Counted from the stretch's first letter, positions 19,991 through 31,320 are shown. The stretch: DNA of 64,000 nt from Notospermus geniculatus (GCA_002633025.1 NMRB01001398.1:124548-188547); one strand, 5' to 3'. Translations and numbers: made by a program. The notes: a model not told the origin generated them from the sequence alone.

Positions 19991-20538
19991 AAGTCTTATT
20001 ATAGAACTCAGCTCAATCTCATTTTCAGAATGTTCGTATAACTACAAGCTGATCAGTCCATTACAGGAACGTGACCATCTCAGCTACGTGTCATTTCGCT
20101 GCAAGGTTCAGCTAACACCTCAACGCCGACCACCTGAGGCGGTGTCCTAACGACCTTAACAAGAACCTGCTACAGAATTCCTCATTACATACAACTCCGC
20201 ATGTAATTGAGTTTGGTCTCAAACTGCCACCAAGGTTTATGAATTATACAAGACTTGTCTCAACCCACTCTTTACGGCTGATCTTTTCGAACCTTTCTAC
20301 TAAATTTCAATGTTTATAACAACTACAGCACCAGCAGTGCACAAATCTACTATATTTTAATTTCTGGGTGCTGCACAGGTCGTAGTTCGGAATAGCAATC
20401 CTGCAAGATGGGGCATCATGTTCCACCTTAAGGTCTGCGTACAGAGGCACCACGTTCCCAACATTTAGAGAGGCAACACATTGTTGGACAAGCTATACGC
20501 CCCTGGTATCAGGGTCAAAAGATTATGTTGTTCAAGTA
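19991..20538. other. No gene seen
   Basis: No recognisable element. CTCAAACTGCCACCAAG occurs at about 19815 and again at about 20218, a short direct repeat. Confidence 0.4.
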
Positions 20539-20814
20539 CAGTACATTGCACAATTGACCTCCCTTTATCCGCCTACCTTCCCCGGACGTGGCGCGGAAGG
20601 TAACCTTCAGTTCATCGCGCATGGTACGGGTACGTCACGCGTCTCTGTTGCGTGACGTACCGCGACAGGAGAATGACGTTACGTCTTCACTGCATGCCTT
20701 CCATGACGCCGCGCCACGTCCTCTGAAGATACGAGGATGGTACGAGAATGACGCTGCATGTGGTACGCGGGTGGTGCGTGGCGCGGAAGGGAGGTCAATT
20801 GTGCAACGTGCTGT
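20539..20814. mobile_element. MITE T, copy 2 (inverted)
   Basis: Ends CAGTACATTGCACAATTGAC and GTCAATTGTGCAACGTGCTG, with TA next to both ends. The same family as 19031-19306 in the opposite direction, with much of the interior recognisable (CATGTGGTACGCGGGTGG). Confidence 0.85.
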
Positions 20815-21660
20815 ATATTGTTGAAATGTTGAGAAGTTGGGAAAATGTTTCCAGTGTTCATGCAGCTTTAGACCTATACCAGCAAGGCGTGGATCTAAAT
20901 GAAGCAGAAAGACAATTTTGGAGAAAAATCCGCAGTTAGGGACATTTAGGCCGTAATCTCACAGTAATCACATCAGCGACGAGACTTCCTGACCACGCGT
21001 GATTTGAATTTTGATGGTAATCTGACCGTCGCAGGTGCGATACAGAAAGCGTCATTACGACTCAATCACAGAATTGTGGAACGTATTGTATTGCATTATC
21101 AAACAGCGAAGTTGGCAAGGTACCTTAAGTACGTTTAAATCATCTGGACCCTGATGGGAGCACCCTTTGGTTGTCAGGCAGACCTTGGTATTGTTGGTGA
21201 AGTCCGGCTATTGAAATGCGTTTTATTGACAGGACACTTCCTGCCAATAGGGAACCCCGATCATGCAGACCACGCGAGAATATATGCGTGGGTTTGAACT
21301 GATAGTACATCGACGCCACCTATTATTTATGACGATTCAAGGTGTGACTGGCCGTGCTTGTGAACCGCATCTCTCGAACAATGAGCCTCTGTAGGTGTCA
21401 CGTCTGCTCTATCAGTCTCACGTGACCAATTGGCGCTCCCCATCCCATGCACCATGCCTGTGTTCAAGTGGCAATACCTTGGCCCTTTAAATCCCGTACT
21501 ACAGAGTATATACCAAACCCACGGCGAGTCACAGAATCTGAAAAATAGTGCCAATGGCACTGTGCCCGCTTGGCTTGACAGCATAGTTGTACGAATCATC
21601 AGCAATCTCACTTTAAAGCCATATCGTAAGTACAAACATGCCAAATTGCCATATAAAAGT
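20815..21660. other. No confident gene
   Basis: A short + frame ending at 20938 after an acceptor-like AATGTTTCCAG reads VHAALDLYQQGVDLNEAERQ, which looks protein-like but is isolated. Remaining frames are uninformative. Confidence 0.3.
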
Positions 21661-21935
21661 ATCATTGGATAACAAGTTGATGAAGATCCGTTTTTAGTTT
21701 TGGCCCCCTAGTGGCAAAGTCAAGAATCAGATTTCGCCAAAATTTTGTGTGCGAGTTGCTATAGCCTAGAGGTAGATATGTGCAAAGTTTCAAAGGAATA
21801 GCTGAAACCATTACAAGAAGTGCCAATTTCGTAACTTCAGACAAACTTTGACCTCTGTGACCTTGAAAATTAGGTCAAATTAAAAACTGGGGTATAGTGT
21901 TATGTATCCTCATTACAGGGATCGCGTTAAAGTGC
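21661..21935. repeat. Low-copy repeat with TGACCTCTGTGACCT motif
   Basis: Segment with AACTTTGACCTCTGTGACCT followed by AAAATTAGGTCAAA. Similar GTGACC/AGGTCA-rich text is at 34530-34580 and 36265. It resembles widespread intergenic repeat sequence, not a gene. Confidence 0.35.
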
Positions 21936-22023
21936 NACTTCACTAAATGCACGCACTTCCACCATGCATTTGACGGAATCGGCCCGATGTGTTTGATAGT
22001 GTTATATCGTGCTTGGACAATGA

Positions 22024-22544
22024 ATGGCCACGACGTCATGTGGGAGAACTTGTAGGCCACCATCTTTCTTGGAAAGGTCAAAAGGGGGCAATCTCTTTGC
22101 CAGCAAAGATTTTCTCCAGCATATGGAAAAAGACGGAATTGGCCGAAAAATAGCTGTGGACATCCGTCCAATCAGAATGGCCATTTTCTTCTACTCGCTT
22201 CCCCCGATCAGCCCACAGGGTCAGGACATCATCATCGGCGACGAATACCAGAAATGGCAAAATCGGTCCCTCACAATCACGGACGAATCAAATGGGCCAA
22301 AAACGAAGCATCAATTCGGACAAACCATCACAGAAATAACAAAGCTGGAATGATACCGGAGCTCGCCGAATCGATAAGTTCGCTAAATCATGATAATGTC
22401 ACAATACTCTTGACAATCGTTCTGGTATTAGCGTATCTTATGCTCTTTATTAGCCCATTGCCACGGAGTGATGGCCTGTGTACCAACACCTCGTCAACGT
22501 TAATGGAAAACTCTAATAATGATCACCACATTCGAAAGGTTTAA
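22024..22544 (+). CDS. Two overlapping unrecognised ORFs, second with a TM-like helix
   Basis: Frame 1 (22024-22353) and frame 2 (22254-22544) overlap by about 100 bases. Frame 2 carries a strongly hydrophobic run (VTILLTIVLVLAYLMLFISP) and could encode a single membrane span. The opening of frame 1 (GGCCACGACGTCATGTG, CCACCATCTTTCTTGGAAAG) resembles repeat text near 60170-60220, so part of it is repeat-derived. No family, promoter or splice chain was found. Confidence 0.15.
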
Positions 22545-22666
22545 GATTACGTGCAGGACAGTGATACGAGTATCGTCATCGTGCCTGACATCGAAAACAG
22601 GGTGCGTCTCTCTTTTGTGGACTATGTCATCAGAAGATGTGGTCTTCGTATGTTTCCCATCATGGC

Positions 22667-23033
22667 TTATGCCAAACATTATTTGCCCTGGTAAGTACGG
22701 AAGAGGCCATCCCATATACTTGTCTTTGCAAAGGCACAAGGTATAAGGCATCAGGGCTTACTGTACCATGCCATTTTTCCATCAGGGCCAAAGCCATAGC
22801 ATTATTGGCCCTGGTAAGTATGGAAGAGGCCATCTCAAGCTACTCATATTCCTCACTTGGATGGGGTCTTTTACTTGCCCTTGCACAGACACAAGGTACA
22901 AGGCACCATGGCTTACTGTCCCATGCGATGGACATAAAGAGCCAGAGATGATTAATCCCATCTGGCCCAGGGTGGATTCAAACCCAGGACCTGCTGCATG
23001 CCAAGCAGACGTGATAACCACTTGGCTATCATG
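22667..23033 (-). mobile_element. SINE-A: partial plus full-length copy
   Basis: The partial copy at 22667-22770 is followed by a full copy from TTTTTCCATCAGGGCCAAAG through CTTGGATGGGGTCTTTTACT to the head GTGATAACCACTTGGCTATC. Confidence 0.9.
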
Positions 23034-24049
23034 ATTGAATGAGCTGCTCTTTCAGTTCCAAACAAAGTTTTCCATTTGAAACTTTGCCAATGACCAGTGA
23101 CACATAGTTTTAAGAAAATTCCTCACATGTCGCAATTTAATTGAATTAATGTGGAATTCTTCTTGGTCACAGACAACAGAGACGCGAGGTGACCACGCAA
23201 TATGTCAGCCTGAAGTGCTCAGCATGTTAAGTCACTTCCCGTTGACTAAGGATGGCTGCTTTGGATAATGTCAAACACAGCCTCAATTTTCAGATTAGCT
23301 GAAGTCTTCGGCGATGCCAAACCATGGTGCAACACGCTGTCTGGTTGCCTCTCGGGAAACGTATACAGGTACATGGATTGCGAAGCTTTGAAACAACTGT
23401 TTGGACAATTGTATCCGGACTGGTTACAACAAGGACCATTCTTCCTGCCACACTTTCATCATTCACCAATCACAAAGCCTCTCGACAACAAAAGGCAACA
23501 TGGGATTTGTACCAGGACAGTAGCACTAGGTGACAACTCTTCCTGCAACACCACACTTCACAAATCCGGAAGCGTCAGGACAACCAAAACAGTTGGGACA
23601 ATTTTACCAGGATTAATCTTCCTACCACACTTCTACCATTCATGAATATTCAACCCACTACGAACCCACAATTGGCCTACGCCACGTACGAGTTAACACC
23701 AATCACAGTGACTTTGAATCACCCGATTCTATCCATCCATAATCCCAGCTGTACCCCGGCGACGACCCCGGGGGCAGCGAAAATATTATTCCTCGTCTCG
23801 TACGCAGGTGTCCACACGAGATTGGGGATTGCTAACTACGTTGTTTGATGTAATGTACCGCGTCTATGGAGGAGTTTTATTAGAAATCGCAGCATTGACC
23901 TCCCGTAGGAAAGGTCCGTTAATTTCGGCAAGATAATAAGGGAGTATTACAGTCATATCATACGCTCGTTTCATATTTGTCCATATTTGCAAGAACTGTC
24001 AGACCTTGGTCTGTTGTATTGCAAGACACGAGATAGGAGAGATCTTGTC
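23034..24049. other. No confident gene; diverged internal repeats
   Basis: The 125-codon + frame at 23268-23645 contains two related blocks (GGACAATTGTATCCGGA...TTCTTCCTGCCACACTTT and GGGACAATTTTACCAGGA...CTTCCTACCACACTTCT), so it is a decayed tandem repeat and not an obvious protein. Confidence 0.4.
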
Positions 24050-24690
24050 TGATATCATTGGATGGCAAGTGAGGCCTCGTATCCAATTACCTACGGGCAA
24101 GACAAAGGCCACTTGTCGTTCCATAAGACTGGAAGTCTAAAGAAGTCTAGTATGCTATTTTTGGTAGACTTGAGAGGCCTAGCTGGGAAAGAAAGGCCCC
24201 GTATGTCAGTGGAGGTACGAGTCACCAAGCATACTGAAGGGCAAAAGAGGCCAAGTGTGCTATCGCTGGAGTTGTATCATTGGAGGACTAGAGGAGAGCC
24301 CGAGTGTGGTCGCGGCGGGTAGGAGAGGCCAAGTGTGCTATCGGTGAAGTCCTATCATTGGAGGACTAGAGGGGAGGCCGAGCGTCCTCTCGGCATGCAG
24401 GAGAGGCCAAGTGTGCTATCATTGGAGGGCAAGTGGGGCCAAGTGTGCTACTGGCAGGCAGTAGAGGCTAAATATCGTATCATTTGAGGGAAGAGGGGCC
24501 AAGTGTCCTCCATTTGAAGGAAAGACAGGCCTAGTGTCCTTCATTGGAGGGCAAGAGAGGCGTAGTGTCCCATCACTAGGAGCAAAACAGGCCTAGTGTC
24601 CAACATTGGAGGGCAAGAGAGGCCAAGTGTGCTATTACTGGACAGAAAGAAAGGTGTGTTGTCCTATAATGAACGAAGATAGGCTTAGTG
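24050..24690. repeat. Degenerate minisatellite, unit about 55-65 bp
   Basis: Around ten imperfect units carry GAGAGGCCAAGTGTGCTATC and ATTGGAGGGCAAGAGAGGC with variants. An 86-codon ORF inside it is a by-product. Confidence 0.8.
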
Positions 24691-25117
24691 TGTTATCGCA
24701 ACGTACAGTCATTGACATTAGATAAAGTACTTGCACAGCTAGAAGGAACTAGTATGTGCTTCTACAGCAGAGTCATCAACCGTATCAGCTTCCACTCCAA
24801 ACTGCCAACACGTCAATGGTAATCCTGTCAGAAGCATCCTTCTAATTGCCTCATCACCATCGGCAAACAGAACAAAAAGAACTCGAAGGAGAGTGCAACT
24901 CGATGCTAACTCTTAGCTCCTATATCAATAGGTTGTTAAGGAAAGGTAAATTAATGACGAGGTATGCTTTTAGCTAAGAGCGCCAAGGACAAGTTTGTAG
25001 AAGGTAAGGGTCATTGTTTTTAATTGTTCTTCTGCTCAGCTGGAAAGGTATAGGGCTGATTGTAAAGTCTCAGAAAAGTCTAGTTCATACTTCGACACAA
25101 GACGATCACTGGCGACT
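24691..25117. other. No gene seen
   Basis: No recognisable element or convincing ORF. Confidence 0.4.
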
Positions 25118-25342
25118 GATCGTGCGATCTCGTGTTGACTCAACTCAAGAACGCCAGTTCCGAACGCCGAGAACGTGTTCCCACTCCCCACTCAGCGGAG
25201 GGTCGACCAGAACACGTTCTTGGCCCGACACAGGTCGCGTTCTTGGCATTCGAAACTGCCGTTCTCAAGTTGAGTCAACAACTACACGAACTGGGTCAGT
25301 ATGAGTGTTGTCAAGAACGGGGATTCGAATACGCCCAAGGCT
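25118..25342. mobile_element. Fold-back D, left arm truncated
   Basis: GACTCAACTCAAGAACGCCA pairs with TTCTCAAGTTGAGTC. The right arm continues to GGGGATTCGAATACGCC. Centre CTCCCCACTCAGCGGAGGG, as in 2958-3187. Confidence 0.85.
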
Positions 25343-25360
25343 GCTAGTGACATCCTTTCA

Positions 25361-25599
25361 ATAGACAAATCCTAAATTCCAAGATCTGCGCACTTCCGCC
25401 CAAATCGCAACACAACCTCGACCTGAAACCAGCGGACGTGACGTAATCCATGATTCAGCAATGGTCGAGTCTGATGCAATGTCATTGAAGTCACTGTCGT
25501 TGCATTCTCTGCGTCACGTCATTCAATTTCAAGCCGAGGTTCTGTTTACAATTTCGGCGGAAGTGCGCAGATCTTTCTCGTTTTCGTCAATTTGTCTAT
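25361..25599. mobile_element. Fold-back E (239 bp)
   Basis: The ends ATAGACAAAT and ATTTGTCTAT, AAGATCTGCGCACTTCCGCC against GGCGGAAGTGCGCAGATCTT, and further inner pairing (ACCTCG/CGAGGT, GTGACG/CGTCAC) give a long imperfect hairpin. It starts 18 bp after fold-back D. Confidence 0.85.
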
Positions 25600-25848
25600 A
25601 CATCGCAACATCTCTGTTGCAATGCATCGTAAACAGAGACAAAGTTACCAAACGATGAGAAAATCTCCCAGGGAAGCAACAGATGGACAGCCATGGAAAA
25701 TAACCTGGGATTATTCAGAACAGGGATGGATGGATGGGCGACACGGGATATTACCCATTTTCAATATTCAATTATGGGTAATGTGACATATTATCAACGT
25801 GATGTTTGTGAAGTAATCCGTCTTTGTATCGGGCCTCCAATTCTCTGG
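25600..25848. other. No gene seen
   Basis: Short frames only. Confidence 0.4.
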
Positions 25849-25965
25849 AGCCCTAGCCTAGTGGTTATCACGTCCGCTGAGCAATGGCAGGCCCCTGGTT
25901 CAATCCATGCCTTGGCCATGGATTGGCTCTATCTCTGCTGCTTCGCAAGCAGCTGGCACTGGGTT
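25849..25965 (+). mobile_element. SINE-A tRNA-like head
   Basis: CCTAGCCTAGTGGTTATCAC and CCCCTGGTTCAATCC match the head. The body is lost or very diverged. Confidence 0.75.
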
Positions 25966-26124
25966 CGAACCAAGCCTAGGGCATTTGGGCCTGGCACTTC
26001 ATGTCCATTGCTTGAGAAAGTAAGGTAAGTTTGTATACAACTGAAGATAGGCTCCACCAGTGGTAAAAGTAGTGAGGAGATGTGACTGCCAGTGTTTATG
26101 TCTCCTTCGAAAATGGAAATAAGC

Positions 26125-26215
26125 AAGAAGTCAATCTCCAGAATTCACGAATTTTCGACCCCAACCGGGGTCTTTTTCAAGTGGAACTTTACAATCTGAA
26201 ACTCTAGAAAAGACT
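26125..26215. mobile_element. Fold-back Q remnant, copy 3
   Basis: AATTTTCGACCCCAACCGGG and GTCTTTTTCAAG, followed by CTCTAGAAAAGACTGAG as in copy 2. Confidence 0.7.
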
Positions 26216-26324
26216 GAGCTGAAACCCAAATGTAGAACTAACACCTGTGTAGACAGGATGAGTAGGCAGTTAAGGAAAGAATAGTGTCCAAGCACCACGG
26301 ATGGTTGCTTCGAAAATGGAAGGT

Positions 26325-26418
26325 TCTGGATTCAAATCCAGCTTGGACCATACGAGATTAATCATCTCTGACTCTTCTGTCTATCACCCTGGTGCCTTGG
26401 ACCTTGTGTTTTAAGCAG
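26325..26418 (+). mobile_element. SINE-A head-body fragment
   Basis: GGATTCAAATCCAGCTTGGA and ATTAATCATCTCTGACTCTT, then CTGGTGCCTTGGACCTTGTG. Confidence 0.75.
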
Positions 26419-27221
26419 ATGAGCTCAGCAGACGTGGGTTTTGCCTTCCGACACCGAAGGGACCGGTTTTTGGGGGTCTGAAAATCTTGAAAATTAGAAG
26501 CTCTGAGATGCGATTTGAGGTTACGTTCCTGCACTGGGAGACATGAACAATAATGCTCTTTTATCGCATTTGATTTTGCTGAAAAAATTTTTGGCACAAT
26601 TTGCCCAGGGGGGGGATTTGTCTCTATGCTAGCTACAGGCCTGGACTGCCTACCTACTCAGTCCGCACTACCAGAGTCACCTCATCAAGATCAGGGGGAG
26701 TGTGGTTGACTAAAGTAACAGCTACACTCTACACTACAGTGAATTTGGTCCTCTATGCTATGGCCATTACTTCAGCAGACTGTCTTCCTCCCCGAGACCA
26801 TACCGACTTCACCTTATTATAACTCATATCGTTTCCACGCTGACATCCTTAATGGGGATTATATACCTGATTAAGTTTCCCCACCAATTACAGTCAATCA
26901 ATTATTCATACGAAAGCAGAAATATTGCACAGAACTCATTTTATCGTCAGCGTAAGTCGCTCGAGAACTCCAGCTTTACAATAAAATGGCCGTGAAATGG
27001 ATGGCCGGGCAGAAATGGCAATCGTAAGTACGGGAGAAATTGAGTGTTTATCGTCCTTAAGTGGGATTTGCTTTCCAATTAATGGAGATGTCTTGATTTT
27101 AGTACAATAAATGAGGGGAAAATCTATACTTTATGTTGTTACGCCCTTTTTGCACCAAAGTTCAGGACGCGGTGCATCTATTTTTGGTGCACCGTGCATC
27201 CGTATCATTTGGATTATATTT
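26419..27221. other. No gene seen
   Basis: AT-rich with a G8 run near 26612 and short uninformative frames. Confidence 0.4.
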
Positions 27222-27608
27222 TTCCATCAGGGCCGAAGCCATGCATTATATCAACACAAGAGAATTATAAAATATGTATTTTTATTTGTATATTTTTTAA
27301 TATTTTTTTATACTTTTTATTTTGTATATTTTTTATATCTGGTTTTTCCATCAGGGCACAAGCCATTAGCATTATTGGTTCTGGTAAGTATGGAAGAGGC
27401 CATCTCAAGCTACTCATGTTCCCCACTTGCACTGGGTCTTTTTCTTGCGCTTGCAAAGGCACAAAATACAAGGCACCACAGCTTGCTGTCCCATGCGACG
27501 GACTGAAGAGCCAGGGATGATTAATCCCATATGGACGACCAGGTTGGATTTGAACCCAAGACCCACTGCTCACTAAGCAGACATGATAACACTAGCCTAT
27601 CAAGGCTC
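27222..27608 (-). mobile_element. SINE-A with a T-rich interruption
   Basis: The tail TTTTTCCATCAGGGCCGAAG at 27222 is followed by about 110 bp of AT-rich sequence (ATCAACACAAGAGAATTA also occurs beside the SINE at 19378), then the tail again and a full copy ending CACTAGCCTATCAAGGCTCC. It may be two insertions or a duplicated tail. Confidence 0.85.
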
Positions 27609-28140
27609 CGTCTGCCTTTTCCCACTAGAGGATGGAGTTTATCTCCTGTTGTATACAAACATATCTTCCTGTTACACGATACTGCTTTCCTTTAAGTAGC
27701 CAGCCAAGTTCTCAGCTGCCTAGATTACAGTACGGTCGGTACACACCGAAAAAATCTGTTCGCTTATTATGTACTGTATCATATAAAATCGATCAGAGAT
27801 CTACACCGCCGCAAGAAGACCAACGACTTCAAAAGACCACGGTCTTTGTACTTTTTTAACGTTATGCCCACGGGTCGGGTTGATAAGCGTTTATTTGAGC
27901 GAGCCGGATGCAAGCGATGCAGATTTTGCGGGCATGATCGTTTCAAATTGTGTTTTGCGAGGTTTGTGGACAACCTTTGCATTAGGGTAGTGCACTGAAA
28001 ACATCTGCGGTATCACCTCTTCTGCTCTGGCATTGATCCCCTTCGTGCACATTTTCCAAGTGATTTGATCTAAACAGAATGTGACATGGAATTAAGGCAG
28101 CGATCCAAAATGTCAGACAGTGATGCCAAAACTTCAGACA
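27609..28140. other. No gene seen
   Basis: No recognisable element. Antisense and sense frames are under 80 codons. Confidence 0.4.
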
Positions 28141-28227
28141 TGCATGAGCAACTTGAGATGGCCTCTTACATACTTATACCAGGGCCAATAATGCTTTGTT
28201 TTCGACCCTGATGGAAAAATCCAATAC
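28141..28227 (+). mobile_element. SINE-A 3' fragment
   Basis: CAACTTGAGATGGCCTCTTA, CCAGGGCCAATAATGCTTTG and CCCTGATGGAAAAATCCAAT. Confidence 0.85.
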
Positions 28228-28423
28228 GTGACCCGGCACAACAAAATGAGTCGGAATGCACACAGAAGAAGACCCAACATGTCCAAGGTGACACCAACGG
28301 TTTGTTGATTTCAGGATTGTCTGTCCATTGTGAAATTTGACTTTGTCGATTTCTGTAGTTGTTGTCTGGTGTCATCTTCGGCCTTCTGTGCACATTCCGA
28401 CTCATTTTGCTGTGCCGGGTCAC
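28228..28423. mobile_element. Fold-back F (196 bp)
   Basis: GTGACCCGGCACAACAAAAT mirrors ATTTTGCTGTGCCGGGTCAC. The arms extend through GAGTCGGAATGC and GCACATTCCGACTC to about 45 bp. It abuts the SINE tail at 28227. Confidence 0.88.
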
Positions 28424-28434
28424 AGATACTGTAT

Positions 28435-28503
28435 TGCTGTATTTCACCATTAGAGGGTGCTGCATTTCGCCATTAGAGGGTGCTGTATTTCGCCACTAGA
28501 GGG
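28435..28503. repeat. 23-bp tandem repeat, 3 copies
   Basis: Units TGCTGTATTTCACCATTAGA-GGG with one or two changes each. Confidence 0.9.
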
Positions 28504-28904
28504 TGCAGCAATAGCAACCACACTCCATGTTTTACAAATACTCATAAACCGGAAGCAATAATCGCGGCCATTATGGACCATTTCCTCTGACACACCCCAA
28601 TCACCAGCATCACTCAGTCTCCATTCTCTTCCTTTCCGTCTCCCTCGTACATTTTAACTTTTTCTCGATACGCGACACAAGATGCTGAAAGACGCGTACA
28701 ATGACTTCATCAATTACAGCAATTATTGTCGGTCGATGACGGTTTGATTACAACTATCTACAAACCCCATCTCATAATCTTTTATTGATCCGTAAAAGTC
28801 GTATAATCTCCGTAAGTATTCGGACAGATTGTCTCTCTTACTCTGTGCGAGACTGGAAAATCATCAGCGCAAGGATTTCTGTCTACAGTTTTGGGCCGTC
28901 GCTG
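28504..28904. other. No gene seen
   Basis: No recognised repeat or ORF. Confidence 0.4.
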
Positions 28905-29170
28905 TACGTTTTACTGCTAGACCGATTTCTGGCCTAAAGTGTTGATTCGTCACTGTATTTTGAACTGCTTCTACACTGATTTCTGGCCTACATGTTGTGA
29001 CGTCAGTGCATGAACTGCTACTAGACTGATTTCTGGCCTACGTTGTTGTAGCATCACTGCATATTATGCAACTGCTCCTAGACTGATTTCTGGCCTAAGT
29101 TGTTGTTGCCACACTAATACTGCAACTATAGACTGATTTCTTTGACCTAAAATTGTTGTGGTGTCACAGT
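28905..29170. repeat. Degenerate tandem repeat, unit about 55-60 bp
   Basis: Four to five units carry CTAGACTGATTTCTGGCCTA, then GTTGTNG and a CACTG-containing segment. Confidence 0.8.
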
Positions 29171-29314
29171 GTAGCCCTGTTTACACTACACAGAAATCCC
29201 CGGGCTTTTTTAGACCCATGTCAAGCCCGGCTCTGAAAAATCTCTTCTGAGACGCGATGCGCATCGACACGACTAAAATCTTGTGACGGTGATCTAAATT
29301 AAGCCCTCCAAAAA

Positions 29315-29705
29315 CCATGTGACAGACTGAAGAGCCAGGAATGACTAACCACACTCCCATGTCAGGGTTTCCGCCAGAAAAAAAAAATTGGGGATTGACC
29401 AAAAAAATTTCAAAAAAAATTTTCAAAAAAAAAAATTTTTTTTTGGATTTCTTTCACACAACATTGTACATGGACTGCAAGATAACATGATGGTATAATA
29501 ATATGATGTTTTGAAAAGAAAAAAGACAAGATTTAAAGAAAAAAAAATCCATTCTTTCTGAAAAATTTGGGGATGGATTTATCCCCAAATAATTTTCTTG
29601 GGGATGGAATTCTCCCCATTCTCCCCTCTGGCGGAAACCCTGCCTGTGGCCTACACTGGATTCGAATCTGGGACCTGCCACTTGCTCAGTGCTAAGCACA
29701 CGGTG
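29315..29705 (-). mobile_element. SINE-A interrupted by CAGGG element
   Basis: The left part has ACAGACTGAAGAGCCAGGAA. The right part has ACTGGATTCGAATCTGGGAC and TGCTAAGCACACG. The element at 29363-29642 separates them. Confidence 0.85.
29363..29642. mobile_element. CAGGGTTTCCGCC element, copy 1
   Basis: Ends CAGGGTTTCCGCCAG and CTGGCGGAAACCCTG, perfect 15-bp inverted repeats. Flanks are CATGT and CCTGT (4 of 5 match). The interior has A/T homopolymer hairpins and GGGGATGGA segments on both sides. Confidence 0.88.
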
Positions 29706-30160
29706 CGGTTTCAACACCGAAAAAGAAAAAAAAGATGAAAATTACTCCTTTTTACCACTATCTGGCTTTGACAAATGACATCTGCCGGCATGAAACCGAC
29801 GATATGCAAACTAGACATGCACATGTCATAGTTTTATTTCAACAGTGTTGACATATCTCGTAAAACACTGCCCTACGAGGCATGAACATTCCAAGTCACG
29901 TCTTACGATCCCTCGAGATTTCTAATTGAACACGTGCATGGCAACAATAATTGATTGACGGGTTGTCAATTAAGGAGCTTGATGAAAAATGGCCTCAATT
30001 GCAATGCGTATTTTTTGTGATATTTTATCGGGAAATAAAAAGTGACGTCACTGATTTCCATTCCTCGCGGCAACAATTGAATAATAAATTGAATTATGCT
30101 TCATTGGGCATTCTAGAATCATTTCAAGAGCAGCAATGAACGGTAAAGATTATATTGTTA
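29706..30160. other. No gene seen
   Basis: AT-rich, possibly upstream flank of candidate gene B. ATTGATTGACGGGTTGTCAAT is a short imperfect palindrome at 29949. Confidence 0.35.
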
Positions 30161-30317
30161 AAATTCAGTATCACTGACTGTCAAATTCATTATGGACAAC
30201 ATACAGTAGTGGTCCCTTTGTTCAGGTAGATTGGTACCCAATCCTCTGCTAGGGGCTGGGCTGGCTGTCGCGAAGGATCGGTCCTGGCTAATGAGGACGG
30301 CAGAAATCTGGCTGCCG

Positions 30318-30355
30318 CCGGAAGTGACGAAAATATAAACGGTGCATTGTGGGAG
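30318..30355 (+). promoter_or_regulatory. TATA-less promoter-like ETS + ZNF143/Staf sites
   Basis: CCGGAAGTGACG (GABP/ETS core fused to a CRE-like half site) is followed 10 bp later by CGGTGCATTGTGGGAG, whose complement CTCCCACAATGCACCG fits the ZNF143/Staf consensus at nearly every position. This pairing is typical of housekeeping, often bidirectional, animal promoters. A possible ATG lies about 90 bp downstream on the + strand. Minus-strand frames upstream could be the partner, but none was recognised. Confidence 0.4.
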
Positions 30356-30440
30356 TTTTGAGGATTTCGTTTTCGTGACTATACTTAGAACATGCACAAC
30401 AACATGAAGAAGGCTCTGATACCAGTTGAAACGAGGAATC

Positions 30441-30456
30441 ATGGCAGCGGAAAGTG
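30441..30456 (+). CDS. Candidate gene B, putative first coding exon
   Basis: Candidate gene B (30441-38050, +) is five segments totalling 489 bases, 162 codons plus stop, with every junction in phase. I built it by eye and recognise no family. This segment is GAATCATGG, coding MAAES plus one base, cut at GTAAAC. A second donor (ACTG|GTAAAT) lies 8 bases further and an upstream ATG (30390) opens another frame, so the start is not settled. The promoter-like motifs just upstream are the main support. Confidence 0.22.
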
Positions 30457-30481
30457 GTAAACTGGTAAATATCAACATTGC

Positions 30482-30548
30482 AGAGAACTGGATTTGAATG
30501 CGGGTACTGCCGCTAAAATGGATGTGATAACCAATCGGCTATCAGGGC
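30482..30548 (-). mobile_element. SINE-A tRNA-like head fragment
   Basis: CTGGATTTGAATGCGGGTAC and GTGATAACCAATCGGCTATC match the antisense head. Confidence 0.7.
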
Positions 30549-30905
30549 AGAACTCAACTAAATTTAAAAGTTCCATAAACTTATCTCTGATTGGATGATT
30601 TGTGAGCCACATTTCATATCCTTGTCTCTGATTGGACAATTTTTTCATTCAAAATGACAATTTACCGCCAATGTTATCAGTCTTCTGCCAGAGATGATGT
30701 AACGTGAACATTAATATTCAAATAACGATCACCCACGCCGTCTTTTATTTAGATTTATTGGCCAATTGAAAGGAATTCTGTCAGCAGTTTGACGTGATTC
30801 AGAGAGTTCGAGACAGATAACTAAACCGATTATTGCACGATGAAAAACAATTTAACTACAGCTCATTTTTCTGTAATTTTGTTGCCAAACTCACCACTAG
30901 GGTTA
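30549..30905. other. No gene seen
   Basis: CTCTGATTGGA occurs twice (30591, 30638). No exon with both good sites was found. Confidence 0.4.
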
Positions 30906-31118
30906 TTAACTCATCTACCCCCAGAGTCCAGCAGACGACATCTTCTGTCAAAGTTTTCTCACATCCTATGGTACTGTTTGAAAAATATTTGAAGAAACTT
31001 TGTTCCTATCAACCATCTGAAGAATGTTTCTTCAAATTCTTTCCAATTTATTTCCAAGGGATTTTAGAAAACTTCAACAGAAGATACCGTCTGCTCAAAC
31101 CTGGAGGCAGATGAGTTA
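30906..31118. mobile_element. 213-bp fold-back U, copy 2
   Basis: Ends TTAACTCATCTACCCCCAGA and CTGGAGGCAGATGAGTTAA. Exactly the same length as 6518-6730. A 93-codon ORF across it is spurious. Confidence 0.88.
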
Positions 31119-31152
31119 AAATCTATTGCCAGCCGTTCGTAGGAAGAAGAGC

Positions 31153-31320
31153 ACCTCTCAAGGAATTTGTGTTCCTCACTTGGATGGGGTCTTTTACTTG
31201 CCCTTGCAAAGGCACAAGGTACAAGGCACCACGGCTTAGTGTCCCATGCGATGGACCTGAAGAGTTGGGGATGGTAAACACCACAGGACGACGATTCAAA
31301 TTCGGGACACCTGGGTGACT
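31153..31320 (-). mobile_element. SINE-A body
   Basis: CACTTGGATGGGGTCTTTTA and CAAGGCACCACGGCTTAGTG. The head is degenerate (CGATTCAAATTCGGGAC). Confidence 0.85.

Noticed and set aside
24062-24322. 86-codon protein
   Set aside because: It lies wholly inside a degenerate minisatellite, and the frame is not kept in neighbouring units.
30280-30330. Hammerhead ribozyme core
   Set aside because: CTAATGAGGACG with GAAAT nearby looked suggestive, but the essential CTGANGA core has a mismatch and the required stems do not form.
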